From: Mercurialis annua
Taxonomy: Eukaryota > Streptophyta > Magnoliopsida > Malpighiales > Euphorbiaceae
Direction of reading: 5' to 3'
NCBI RefSeq assembly: GCF_937616625.2
Contig: NC_065577.1
Span: 5,683,001 to 5,747,000 of the forward strand
Length of the DNA stretch: 64,000 nucleotides
Both the position numbers and the translations under genes were made by a program. How positions within the stretch are numbered: the first letter of the stretch is position 1; the number at the start of each line of letters is the position of its first letter. Positions 45,332 through 58,120 of the stretch are shown here, in pieces. The notes beneath the pieces were generated by a model. That model was not told where the DNA came from. It saw only the letters and a list, made by a program, of their open reading frames with translations, and did no database searches.

Positions 45332-46763
45332 CACAAAAAATTCGAAACATGCACTCATGGTCCATATAATTATTGACAATTTAATCCCCCCAATTTTACA
45401 GTTTTTGAAAATTGTTGCCAACCTTCAATTTCAAATCTTCTCTCAGAATTTAATTTTATACTGTTTGATAATTTTGTTTTTTTTTGTTTTTTGATAATTT
45501 AATTTAGTGTTTGATTTCATAAACAATTATTTTACATAATTAATCTTTCATTACAAGTCGTAAAGGATTATAAGTCACCGTTGAAATTGAAAAAAACTTG
45601 TGTCCAAAATTAGATTCAAACTGAGGGTTAGACATAATTATTGCAAAATATAAAATTGAACAAATTATTTTTAAGGATATTTTTATTTATTTTAATATAA
45701 AAATATAGATATTTTTCCTTTTGTACTTTCAAACCGATTGCAAACTAAATTTACCAATTTGATTTTTAACACCACTAGCAGAGCATCTCCAATGAACTCT
45801 TTAAAATTGGCAAACTCTTTAATTTAAAGAGTTTGTCAATAAATTAGAAGTCCAATAGACTCTCTAAAATTTGAATTTGAAATAAAGAGTGAAAATGGCT
45901 ATTTACATGTGAAAAACCATTTTAATTCTCTAGGTCATTTTCAAAAAGATAAAAGTTCAAATTTTAAAATAAGTTAGTTATTTTTGATTTTAAATGTATT
46001 ATTTTATATTTTTGAATTTAAAAACTGAATTAATAAATTAATATTATTAATATTTTTTATTTTTTAGTATTACTTGTAAAAATAAAATAAAGAGTTGGTA
46101 TGTAATTGGTATTTACGATTTCGGTTTGATTAATCAGTTTGAGATTTTTTCCCAGAGTGGATGGAAAAAATTATTTTACCATCAATAAAATATTGAACAC
46201 ATAGTCAGCCCTATGCGGCTGACTACTCTTTTAACAAGCGTCAGGTCTGTATACGCATGCGTTAGTCACAAAACTGATGCATGCGTCATTTATAATATAT
46301 AAAATTAATTTTTTAAAATAATTAAATATTAAATTATATCAACAGTTTATTTGTTATATATAAATTTTAAAATATTAATATTAACTTTAATTACAATTTA
46401 TAAATATAAATATATTTTCGTTATTAAATTTAAAAAATATAAAATACACAAATGACACGACTTTAAAAAATATAATTTCATAAATTACTTATCGCATGCG
46501 TTATTAATACATATTGAACATGCGTGTGATGCATAAATGATATATTTATTATATATAAATGATATATTAAAAATGTATTTGATAAGTATATTTAAAAAAC
46601 ATAATTTTCTTTAAAATGTATATTAACATATTATATTTTAGATCACTTGAAAGTTACGATTATTTTTTTAGATAATTGATTGTTAGCATCCACTAATTTG
46701 GAACTTAATTTGAAAGTCATATTTCGATCTGGACATTTTTAGGATGCCCCTAATAGTAATAAC

Positions 46764-46982
46764 CATTGGCGGACCCAGAAATTGTTTATAAGATGGACAA
46801 ACTTGTACTGAAAGTTTGTAAAATGGATAAAATTGACGAAACATAAATTTTAAGGTGGGCAATGCTTATGATTTTACTGCAGAAAAACTGTAGTATTAAA
46901 ATATATATTCATATTTTTTCAAAGAATCAAAATATTAAGATGGTCAATTGTCCACCATACGCTCTTTCTAAGTCTACCCCTG
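46764..46982. mobile_element. hAT-type MITE (unit 2 copy)
   Basis: The same element in the second unit, same length and same flanks. Confidence 0.6.
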
Positions 46983-47113
46983 CTAATAACCAACTATCAT
47001 AAAATAAGAAAGGCAAAAAAAAAAAATTCATTAAGCCAATGTGATTAAACAAAACAATCTGAACATTTAAAGATGTCATTCCCAAAAAATGGAAACGAGG
47101 AAGAAAAATAATA

Positions 47114-47395
47114 CTTCCTCCGTCCCAATAAAATTGTCCATTTTGTCTTTATCACACAGTTTAAAAACAGTAATCATTGTTATGAGTTTTGTAAAAAACA
47201 ATTTACTTTTGTTGTCACAATCCTTACTTAATATAAGCTCCACTTGTAATTTACTTTTAATTTACTCATTAGTGGACTTTAAATATAGGGTAATATAAAA
47301 AAATTTAGTATAAAAATTGTTACATTTTGAAAGTAGACAAAAGTTTTGGGACAAAAAAATTTCTAAAGTGGACAATTTTATTGGGACTGAGGGAG
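47114..47395. mobile_element. Stowaway-type MITE (unit 2 copy)
   Basis: Copy of 29,695-29,976; its left end CTTCCTCCGTCCC is closer to the Stowaway consensus by one base. Confidence 0.8.
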
Positions 47396-47689
47396 TACAT
47401 TGTAACTTGGCAAATGATCACAAACAGAGTATTTAAGCCAATGTGATTTAACGAAATAATGTGAACATCTAAAAAATCATTCCCAAAAAACGGAAACTAC
47501 AAAAAAAATACATTGTAACTCGACAAATACTCAAATAGACTAAATACTCTATATATTTTTATGAATGACCGAATAATCTATTTAAGTTAATACAGTTATG
47601 AAGATTATTTTATTTATCGCTTTTCACAATTATCAAATACTAAAAAATTAAAGAGTTAATGTAAAAAAAATCATGAATTTTACACGATC

Positions 47690-49045
47690 TGCATGATATA
47701 GTTCCTAATCGACTATTTGCGGAAGACAAGGATTGGTTGGAGATATTCATTGTCGCTAGGCAAACAATATTGAATCAATTATACAGGCTAAGAGATTTTT
47801 ATATGAACATAATATTGAGGTGGAAAAGATTTCTTTGATGAGAGGTAACTTATTACTTGTCATCTTTAATTATGTTGTTGTTGCTGATAATTTCATAACG
47901 CACATAGAGCTAACTCTTTCAAAAAAAAAAATACAATCCTTTGCATGGGCAAAAAATAATGATAGAGCATTTACTCGTTCAGTCTGGATTCGGGTCTCGG
48001 GGTTTTCCCTTTCCCTTTGGTCATCAGATGTTTTAAAAGAAATTGACAATGGCCTCGCTTGGTTCGTTTTATAGCAATTCCTGGTAAGTAACTTTCCGAA
48101 AAGTGTAGTTCCCGGAAAGTTTGTTAAATGTTACTTGTTTCAATTTTTACTTCCCGGGAAGTACAAAATTAATTTTAATATAATATACTATATTTTTAAC
48201 TAAAAGACATAAATGTCCTTTGATAATTTTTATATTGTTAAACAAATAATTTTAATTTAAAAACCGAGCAAGAAATAATTTAATTTTTGCTTATTATCTC
48301 TTATTTTATGATTCACGTACTATTTAGGAGAGTTTTTAAATATTAAAATTTAAAATTATATTTTTTTATTTGAATTTTACATAATATAAAATATCTAATA
48401 AAAATATTTACTTATTATAAATAACAATTATAAAATAATATAAGTATATTTTTGAAATAAATAAAAATATTTTATATGAATTTTAAAAGAAAAAAAGAAA
48501 AGAATTAAGGTTAATTTAGGAAAAACCAACAAAAGTGTTAGGAAAGTTCTACTTCCTTGAATTTTGTTAGGGAAGTTACTTCCCTAGTTAAAGGGAAGTC
48601 AAACATCCAACTTTCCGGGAAGTAAAATATAAAAATTGAACCAAGTAAAAAAAATTTACTACTTCCTGAAAAGTACAACTTTCCTAGTCTATTTACCCCC
48701 AACCAAGCAAGGCCTGGTAAAACTGTTATGGTGCACCCGAATGTGGATTTGAGAAATCACATTGAATTGGGTTTTGTTCTTATTTCAAGAACTTGACCTT
48801 TTATAAATCATTCGGTGGAGGTTAATTTTGGTGATTAGACATGCTCAATATTTGTAGTGGGATCGTACAAACCGGTCATTCTCTATGAATATTATGGGGA
48901 GGATGCTTCTTTAGGATTCATGGCTGAAAACAAGATTGGCGATTTTACAGTCGAGTCTCCAAACAAATCTTTCTTGTCGGTAGGTGGAGTAAATTTACTT
49001 AACTCCTTTGACACTGTGGTTTCAAACTCTTTGATAGAGCAGTAA
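47690..49045 (+). pseudogene. LINE ORF1-like (DUF4283-like) remnant (unit 2)
   Basis: Copy of the unit 1 remnant without the young LINE, so the stretch 47,820-48,074 is an uninterrupted 84-codon frame. It is still broken by the MITE at 48,051-48,714 and by stops. Confidence 0.35.
48051..48714. mobile_element. 664-bp MITE with long imperfect arms (unit 2 copy)
   Basis: Copy of 31,466-32,129, same length and nearly the same sequence. Confidence 0.65.
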
Positions 49046-49889
49046 AAATGAATTTGATGAGCAGTCTTTGAGAGGGGCTATAATTAATCGACCCCCTTGT
49101 TGAGTAATGCTGATGGTGGTCTGATTGGTATTTTAAAAGGCAGCTCATTGTCTTGAATTGGAAAGGATTTATGAGACAGCATAACGTTGTTAGTCAAAGT
49201 AATTAACCCTTTTAACGTTAATATTTTTATTATTTACCTCTTTCATTTTTATTCCTGTAAATATCTTAGCTCGTTTGCTGGCGAATCAAAAGAACAATAT
49301 AGAGGGTCCTTAGAATTACCAGTCTGAGTCCTTGGCTCGTTTGCTGGCAAAGTGGATGCAGAATCAAGTTTCGAATGCGTGCGGATGTTGCGTTCTTGGA
49401 GAATTAACACATGTTTTAGTGGTGTAATTTTCGGGTTTGCTATTTTAGGGGGCGAATTCTATCGTCTATTTTCTTGGGTTTGTGTGCCACCTTTAGCCAG
49501 ACTGGCTTAAGGCTGAATTTATAGGGGGATGGTGATCTAGGGTTAGATTAGAGTCTTTTAGGATTTAAACTGTTAAGTGATATGTCACGAAGTATTAGAA
49601 TTAGTTTTAAATTTTATTTATTTAATTTTCCTTTTAATTTTCGGATTTATTGGACTTGTTAGCTAATTAAAAAGGTGCTAAAAATCTGTTTTAGTGCCTA
49701 AAAGTGTCAAAAAAGACTAGTAAAGTCCTATGAATTTGGTTATTGTTAATTCAGTCCGTAAAACTTGCAAATTGGCCTATAAACTTCTAAGCCATTGTCT
49801 AATTTCTGGACTTAGAGTAGATTCTCTTTGGATTTTTATGGGCTATGACGCCTAATTGCGTTTTAATCCTCAAAATTTGCAGCTGTGCA

Positions 49890-50520
49890 CAGATTACGCC
49901 TGCTTAAATTGCAACAAGCAATCGAAAGCTCGTCACTCGGACGGATTTTTTTGGAAATCATTATTGGACGCTTCAGTTCTTTATTATATTTTCTCTTTCC
50001 GAAAAATAGGTGTCTATGGCGACTCAGCCAAATTTACCATTGGTAATTTATTCCGATCTTTTATAAATTGTTTGGACAAATTATCTAATTATTTTATTTG
50101 CTTGAAAATTTTCAACAACTATCATCTCATCTCGAGGAAGTTTCAAACAACTTGATGAGCAAGGACACAACCTTGACCCATTTACAACCTTTAAAAAACA
50201 TTATAATATCTCAATCAACTATTGAAGACATTTTTTTTTTGAAAAAACTACTCAAATTAACAGAAACAAAATTGTGCTAATGAGTTTTGCTTGTTCTGTT
50301 TGTTTAGAGGAGGAAACTGGAGCTCATATTATTCTTCGTTGCAGCGATACATGGTAATCTTGTCTCTCCTAATTAGTTTGAGTAATCTTTCTTGGGTGAT
50401 TCTATTCTATGAAGAACTTCTTAGAGATTTCTTGCGGATAGGTGGTATAGAGAGATTTATGAAAGTTTATTCGTTTCTTTTTTGTATTTGGAATATTTGA
50501 AAAGCAAGAAATAGATCGGT
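49890..50520 (+). pseudogene. LINE C-terminal remnant with zinc-binding motif (unit 2, second)
   Basis: Diverged copy of 39,060-39,660. The C...C...H...C motif is split over two frames here (50,098-50,280 and 50,291-50,500). Confidence 0.5.
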
Positions 50521-50761
50521 GAAAATTGATAGTATCATATATATATAACTTAGTTTACAAGGCGGTAACTTCCTATAAATCCTACCATCCGGACTTTGTA
50601 TATTGTGAAAATGACGTTTATCATAGTTTGAATTTTTTTATAATTCTTCCTAGTTTTTATATCTTTTGAGACTCTTTTTTAAAATTTACTTTTTTTATGA
50701 ATGTGTTAATTTACCTATAATTTATAAAAAACATTAAAGATTTATTTGTATTTTTTACCAA

Positions 50762-51120
50762 GAATAAAGGGTCAACGCGCCTTCTTAATTTGTGATACGA
50801 GGTTATCTAATCCAATTTATACTTCTTTGAGCAACTAACCTCAAAACTCTTCATTTTTAGGTCAAATAACCTCATAAATATATTTTTAAAATGCATAAAA
50901 TACAAATCGGAGTTAAGAGATGCAAAAAAAAAAAAAATATTAGATACTTTTGTAATTGTTACGATATAATTATTCTAAATTTATTTTTTGAAATCAAAAT
51001 ATAAATTATGAGATTATTTGACCCAAAAATGAAGAGTTTCGGGATTAGTTGCTCAAACAAGTATAAACTGAGTTAGATGACACTGTGTTACAAGTTTAGA
51101 GGCGCGTTGACCCTTAATTT
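50762..51120. mobile_element. foldback MULE-type MITE, unit 2 only
   Basis: About 359 bp with very long arms: AGGGTCAACGCGCCT at the left, exact complement at the right, then AATTTATACTTC.TTGAGCAAC, AACTCTTCATTTTT and AGGTCAAATAA in both arms (over 120 bp). TTTTACCAA flanks both sides (50,753-50,761; 51,121-51,129), and unit 1 shows the empty site. It inserted after the duplication. Confidence 0.85.
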
Positions 51121-51294
51121 TTTTACCAATACAGAATTATAAACATAGGCGATTTCTTTAATTATATAAAAACTGACAATACTAAAACCGTGAGTCTAAA
51201 TTTTATGGTTGATTGAAATAATTTATAGATTTTGACGACAAGTGGATGCAATACAAAGAAATACCTAAAAGGTCTTATAATAGTTTACAAGAAA

Positions 51295-51512
51295 AATTAT
51301 TATATAAATTTAGTTTATTGTGTTATTTATGAACTGAGCTAATTATATTATAATACGTCATTAAAATATTAGTATTATTGTAATTTTATTTGTTATTTTT
51401 TATACTTTTAATAGTAATATTAAAATAATATTATTATTTTAATAACGTATTATGATATGATTGATTCAGTTTACGGATGATGTGATAGACCGAACCTACC
51501 TAAGAATCACTC
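51295..51512. mobile_element. diverged foldback MITE (unit 2 copy)
   Basis: Copy of the previous element. Its right end (GATAGACCGAACCTACCTAA) is nearer to the 25.4-kb member (CTAGACTCGGTCTACCTAA). Confidence 0.5.
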
Positions 51513-52084
51513 CAGTTTACAATATGTATTGTGGAACCCATATAAAGAGCATTATCAAACTTGGGGGCTAAGAGTTGTTTGTGTGTCGGTGGATACACAA
51601 TCGGATTTGTTTCAGAAATATTAGGAAAAGAATGATGCCAGATGGTCTTTCACAAATGATAAACACATAGAAGTGGTACGAATAAATTTATATTCTTTTT
51701 TAAGGATAGATTTATCACATATATTAGTTTTTAGTAAGTATTAGCAAAAATTGATTACTATTAGGTTTAATTACAAAAAAATTATCAATGTTTGCGTATT
51801 TTTGGTATGTAACATAATATTTTTTGATATATATAACATTAACTTTCATTTTTTAGCATATTTGTCCACGAGACCATTTTGGATGAAAAACGACGCCGTT
51901 TTGCATTCAAAACGGTGCAATTTTTTTTTCAAATGCAACCGAGGACAAATATATCAAATAATGAAAGATAATGTTAAATATGTCAAGACAATTATATTAA
52001 ATACCAAAAACACACAGAAGTTGGTGATTTATAGTGTATTATTATTTGACATTTTTTAGATAGACAAACTACTACCTGAAAAAA

Positions 52085-52141
52085 TCAGAATTAAACTCCC
52101 GACTTCATGCACAGAAGGACTTGCCTATTAGGCCAAGCGTT
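52085..52141 (-). other. tRNA-like / possible SINE head (unit 2 copy)
   Basis: Same sequence in unit 2 with near-identical box words; equally tentative. Confidence 0.25.
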
Positions 52142-53978
52142 CAAGTACATACCTTAACTATGACATTAATAAATTTAAAGAGTAAAAGTAACCATTAATG
52201 TCTCTAAAATATTGTTAAGGTAAAACATTTGTATTTAACGAATATCAAAAAATCCATCAAATGAGCTGCTTTGTATTATAAGATAATTATTAAAAATATT
52301 TTTTTCCCTATTCCTTAAAAATTAAAATAAATAATTGTTTTGGTGTCCATAAAAAAATGATAATGTTATAGTCTTATCATGTGAATATTAAATACAGCAA
52401 TTTTACAATAACTTATTTATAAAAATACAAGAATATTATACAAATATTATAATACATTAACTATAATTGATTAATTAATTAATTTTTTAATTCTTATAAA
52501 AGTGATTTATTTATAATTTTTATTGGAGGTATTTATCAGATGGCTTTTTCCTTTTTGTTTATCAAAGTTTTTTTTTGATGCGAGACATTTGATGATGGTG
52601 ATGGTCGAGGAGAAAATGAACATGGAGATCAATATACAAAAGCAACATCGTTGTTAGAATACTATTGAGAAAAAAAAGTAATAAATTTAATTTAAATAAT
52701 TAAATAATTATATTTAAATATTTAAATATTTTTTCATTATTAAAAATATCATTTTATTAAAATAATAAAATATTAAAATTTAGCTAAATGATTATTAATT
52801 AATTGATTATAAAATTTAAATATATTTTCATTAAAATTAACGAAAAGTAAACGTTTCATCTATCTTAAAAAATTATTTACTAATATATTTTAAATTTTCA
52901 AAAACTACGCGTCCTGCTTATCACTTAAACCTTTTTTTATTTTCAATTTACAAATTTATTAAAAATGAAAGAGTAGAGGTTATAGTGCAGCAAATGTTGG
53001 TCTGAAGTTGGTCGCCAGAGTCCAACCTAATTAGGCTCGCCGGCAATAGTCAGTGACGTGATCAAATAGTCAATAGTCTAAAAAATCACAATAGATTCGC
53101 ATGTCGCATCAACACAAAGTTATACAAAATAAAAAAGGAAAATAAAAAATATTCTTTTGTTATGGAAAATAAACTTTTTCATAAAAAAAGACAACAAAAA
53201 ATAATAACTATGAAAAACTAAATGTATTTTTGTTCAACATTCTCCATATGTTGTTGAACTGTCTAATATTGAACTTTGTATTCAAAAAAATAAAGAAAAT
53301 TTGATATTTTTTTATAAACCAAAAAAGATTAAATTTAAAACCAGTTACCATTATCTAGGATGAAAATAGTTAAAAAGATCATAAATATAAATTTAGTAAG
53401 TATTTTAAACATTAAGAATGATTTAAATTTTTTCCTATGTACCACGTCATTATTGGACGGAAGAAAACTAACGGTGGCAACACTCGGTGTTATGTGAACC
53501 ATTTTAGATAATCTCAGGGTGATAATTCAGCCAACCTTAATCTCAAGGTCTTATCTATTATTTTGTTCTGATTTTAGAGGTTAAAATGGACCTTTTGCCA
53601 TATTTTAAGTTTTTAACTATGATTATCAAGAAATTAATAAAAAAACTATATACCACCAGAATATAAAAGTATAGAACTTTTGTCTATGTGCAAGTGGGGT
53701 GTGTGGCGTTCGGTTCCGTTATCAAACCAACCCAAACATTATTAACGGATCCATTCTTCAAAATTTCGGTCGTCAAACCGAATATGATCAAACCAAAAAA
53801 AAGCCGGTTAAACTTTAAAAATCGATGGGTTATAATAAACCGATGACAAAACCGTTACTCTTACTCGTGATATAAAACCCCGACGTTAACTCCAAAACTA
53901 TCTGTTAAATACGACGGCACGTAGAAGCGACATCGGTGTCAGTGAAGTGGAATCGTTAAGAACGCTTCTGCTGCGACG

Positions 53979-54224
53979 ATGTCTTCCACGGCGGCGGAAA
54001 TGTCGCAACCTGCGGCGGATTGCTGGAGAGCTCAGCTTGGAGGAGAGCGCTGGATTGGCGTAATGTGTAAATGGAAACGACGTAGTTCTATGGGTTTATA
54101 TGGGATTGATTTAAAGCAATTGGCAGCTTTCTCAAATTTATTCGTAAGGTTTCTTTGTCTCGTCCTGTCCTGCTTTTTTCTTTTGTCTTGGGCCAGTTGT
54201 GATTGTGGTGTAAATTGTAATTGA
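53979..54224 (+). pseudogene. gene-start fragment at the right edge of unit 2
   Basis: Continuous with unique flank, so this is the original locus. It begins MSSTAAEMSQPAADCWRAQL. A 7-bp length difference from the copy at 42,753 puts the shared AGAGCTCAGCTTGGAGGAGAG in another frame, so only one of the two frames can be right. The frame stays open for 81 codons; a possible splice donor (TTC|GTAAGG) lies near 54,143. No product recognised and no downstream exon found. Confidence 0.3.
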
Positions 54225-55376
54225 GTTGAGCCAACTGGCTCAACTTGCAAGCTATTTGATATTAATTTAAAAAATATTTAAAATTATCTTGATTCGATTA
54301 CAATAATCGAGTTAAAGTCTTAAATATTTTAACTATTTTGAGTTCAAGTGTTAAATATTTTAACTACTTCGAGTTTGAACTTTTAAATAAAATCGGATCA
54401 AATTCGAGTCAAGTTTTAAACTTTAAATTTTAAAGTTTAGTCAAGCTCAAACTTGACAGTGTTTCAATTCGACTCGATCTAATTACGCTTTTAAGTTGCC
54501 AGCCGTGCTATAGGTGTAAATCGAATAGAGGCAACACACGAGTTATTAGATGTTGACTGAAAAGTTTTTAAACTTAACTTGATTAACAATGAAGGGAGTT
54601 CAAATATCTAATATTCTAATGAGTTCGTACTCGAACTCTTTAAATGCAACTCTATCAAAAAAAAATTATTCATAAATAGAGAGAAAATACAAATCTATGT
54701 TGATCCTAACACAATTTTAGTGAAAACGCATCAAGATAGAAAGATCGATTTTGTTTGTTGAGCCCAATTGTGCGCCTCCTCATTCAAGTTTCGAAAAGTG
54801 TATCGAAATTCTGCTGAATTAAAGGCTCGACGAAGCTAAATATCGGCACTAATATCTTGCCATAATATATTGGTACATATCCCTGAAATAATTGTTGCAA
54901 AAACTTGGATGGCATCAACTCTATCGAATTCAAATCAAGTTTCAGACACGCAATTTATGGCATATACGGTTCGATTTTCTATAATGAAACTTAATCAAGC
55001 TCGAATGAGATTTCAAGTTTCAGATTTTCAATTCAAGTCTAGCTCAAACTTAACAGTATTTCAACTCGACTCGGCTATTCACCCAAGTCGCCACACATGC
55101 TGTTCCAAATGTATAGCTTATAGATTAAAAAACAAGTTAATCAATCTATCAGTATCAACCGGTTGGTCAGTACCAACCGGTTGGTAAGATAAAACCACAC
55201 CTAATCATTGACAAGCTGATGTACACTCATTATCCCATTAAAGTTGCTCAAGTCCCACATGTAATGTTTACACTTCACTATTGACTCCATTTCAGATCAC
55301 CGACACTCTCCCTCTCTTTATCTCCCACCATTCATCAACATTCTAACTCCTCCAACACCACCACTCAACCACCGCC
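54225..55376. other. intergenic region upstream of the endoglucanase gene
   Basis: AT-rich, with repeated GAGTT...TTTAAATATTTTAACTA words (54,300-54,420) that look like decayed repeat DNA. The last 120 bases are pyrimidine-rich and likely hold the 5' UTR. Two AACCGGTTGGT words lie at 55,157-55,167 and 55,175-55,185. A clear TATA box was not seen. Confidence 0.4.
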
Positions 55377-58120
55377 ATGTACGGCAGAGATCCATGGGGC
55401 GGCCCACTGGAGATCAACACGGCGGACTCCGCCACAGACGACGACCGGAGCAGAAACTTAAACGAACTCGACAGAGCTGCTCTGTCCAGACCATTAGATG
55501 AAACTCAGCAAAGCTGGCTGTTAGGACCAGCTGAGCAGAAGAAAAAGAAGAAATATGTGGATCTTGGGTGCATCATTGTCAGCCGTAAGATCTTTATTTG
55601 GACGGTTGGGACTCTCCTAGTCTCCGGTTTATTAGCCGGGTTGATCACCCTCATCGTTAAAACGGTTCCCCGTCACCACCACTCTAAACCGCCGCCGGAT
55701 AATTATACACTCGCCCTCCATAAAGCTCTCAACTTCTTCAATGCCCAGAAATGTAAGTAATTGGCTAAACCCAAAAACTATAAGATTTATAATTGTCTGA
55801 TCCTTTATTTTCAATTTTGCCTTTTTTGGTCCCTTATTTAGTTAATTTGTATGTTATTGACAATTGGATCCTTAAATGGCTCTCCGTCCTTAAATGGAGA
55901 ACGACCAATTGCTGAAAAAGGTAAGAATTTAAAGACGCAATTGCTGAAAATGGTAGAAATTTAAGGACCCAATTGTTAAAAATAGAAGTTTAAGGATTCA
56001 ATTGCTAAAACAAAGTTTAGGGTCTAAAAAAGAGTTTGTCTTAATGAATAGTTTAATGAAACCATGTTGAAATTTGTTGGTGAAGTTTAATTCTTTTGTT
56101 GAATTGATCAGCTGGGAAACTTCCGAAGCATAATAATGTGTCGTGGCGAGGGAATTCTTGTACTAATGATGGTAAATCTGCGACCGGGACGATTTTTAAG
56201 GATCTGGCCGGGGGATATTATGATGCTGGTGATGCTATTAAGTTTCATTTTCCCAAGTCTTTTGCTTTGACTATGTTGAGTTGGAGTGTGATTGAATATA
56301 GCGGTAAATATGAAGCTGCTGGTGAGCTTAATCATGTTAAGGATATTATTAAATGGGGTACTGATTATCTTCTTAAGACGTTTAATCATACTGCCGATAC
56401 CATCAACACCATTGCTGCTCAGGTATATTTTTGCAGTTTCGAGATTCAATTCCGTAATTCCGGTTTGATTTGCATTGAATTCTGTGATCTACATGTTAGA
56501 TATACCATTTATATGTTCTGATTCTGATGATGATCTACAGGTCGGTTCTGGGGATACGTCAGGAGGGAGTACGAATCCAAATGATCATTATTGCTGGATG
56601 CGTCCGGAGGATATTGATTATCCGAGACCTGTGACCGAATGTCATAGTTGCTCAGATCTTGCTGCTGAAATGGCTGCGGCCCTTGCTTCTGCTTCCATTG
56701 TTTTTAAGGATAATAAGGCTTACTCGCAGAAACTTGTCCATGGTGCTAAAACGCTATTTAAATTTTCTAGGGACCAGCGAGGTCGATATAGTGCTGGTAG
56801 TGCTGAGGCTTCGATTTTCTATAATTCTACGAGTTATTGGGATGAGTTTATTTGGGGTGGAGCTTGGCTATATTATGCTACTGGAAATGATACTTATCTT
56901 CAGCTCGCTACCACTACTGGTTTAGCCAAGCATGCTGGTGCCTTTTGGGGCGGCCCTTTTTATGGTGTTCTTAGCTGGGATAACAAGCTTGCCGGTGCTC
57001 AGGTATTGTTCGTGGAGATTTCAAACTAAGTACCTTTTTTGTTCATGTATTTTCAAACTCTGCTATTTTTCGTTAGCATCTTTTTCCCATATGCGATCTT
57101 TCTGTTTTCATAAGATTGTTCATCTTGTTCTAGTGTACACTAACATCTTAATTGGTGAACTAATAAATTATATGCCAATTTCATTTCTGCTTTCCTAATT
57201 TTATCATTTCTTAATTGTGCAAATAGGTGCTTCTTAGTCGTTTGAGGTTGTTCTTGAGTCCGGGGTATCCATATGAAGAAATATTAAGGACTTTTCACAA
57301 TCAGACCAGTATCATCATGTGCTCTTACCTACCGATTTTCACAAGCTTTAATCGAACCAAAGGTAAACCACCTCTTACTTGTCTAGCCTGGCAACATTTG
57401 ACTTATTAATTAATTTGAGTTTGGGATCTCACTGTAGTTCTTAAATAATGTGTTACAGGAGGATTGATTCAGTTAAACCATGGAGCTCCTCAGCCACTTC
57501 AGTATGTTGTCAATGCGGCTTTTCTAGCCACACTGTATAGTGATTATCTCGAAGCTGCTGATACTCCTGGATGGTATTGCGGGCCAGATTTCTACTCAAC
57601 TAATGTCTTGCGTGAATTTGCCAAGACCCAGGTATGTCATCTTTTGTTAATGTCAACAAGGGCATGAATGCATGATATGATTGTCGTGTAATAAGTTTCT
57701 GTTCTGTTGTTTTGGCAGATTGATTACATTTTAGGGAAAAATCCTCGGAAAATGAGCTATCTCGTGGGCTTTGGTAATCATTATCCAAAACACGTCCACC
57801 ACAGAGGTGCATCAATCCCGAAGAACAAGATCAAGTATAACTGTAAAGGAGGATGGAAGTGGAGGGACAGCGGAAAGCCAAACCCGAACACAATTGTTGG
57901 AGCCATGGTCGCTGGCCCTGATAAGCACGATGGTTTCCATGATGTCCGTACCAACTACAATTACACGGAGCCTACTCTTGCTGGCAATGCAGGTTTAGTT
58001 GCAGCACTTGTGGCTTTGTCTGGTGAAAGAGGCGCTGGGATCGACAAGAACACGATATTCTCAGCAGTTCCTCCGATGTTTCCCACTCCACCACCACCTC
58101 CAGCACCATGGAAACCATGA
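55377..58120 (+). CDS. KOR1: membrane-anchored endo-1,4-beta-glucanase, KORRIGAN type (GH9)
   Basis: Six exons: 55,377-55,752; 56,112-56,422; 56,541-57,002; 57,227-57,362; 57,459-57,631; 57,719-58,120. All five introns are GT-AG, and the joined frame has 619 codons plus TGA, close to other KOR1 proteins. The cytosolic N-terminus starts [14 protein letters not shown] and holds LL and Tyr sorting-type signals (SWLLGP, KKYVDLG). A single membrane helix spans about 71-96, type II topology. The GH9 domain follows with GGYYDAGD (catalytic Asp pair near 163/166), HVHHRGAS (His 513) and YNYTEPT (catalytic Glu near 570). The tail is [10 protein letters not shown]. Known role of the family: hydrolysis of non-crystalline 1,4-beta-glucan at the plasma membrane/Golgi together with cellulose synthase, needed for wall formation and cytokinesis. 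No damage seen; likely functional. Confidence 0.95.

Larger units (their letters stand above)
42840..54058. repeat. tandem duplication, unit 2 (11,219 bp)
   Basis: Second copy in the same orientation, starting inside the right arm of the 25.4-kb MITE and ending in the gene-start fragment at 54,058, where the unique right flank begins. The junction at 42,838/42,840 has a 2-bp overlap (GG) and no inserted bases. Unit-2-only insertions: 45,170-45,331 and 50,762-51,120, each with a target duplication. The parts without separate entries (for example 51,515-53,700) are AT-rich and show no gene. Confidence 0.9.

Noticed and set aside
56475..57029. 184-codon continuous frame as a separate gene
   Set aside because: It is exon 3 of the endoglucanase read through its flanking introns.
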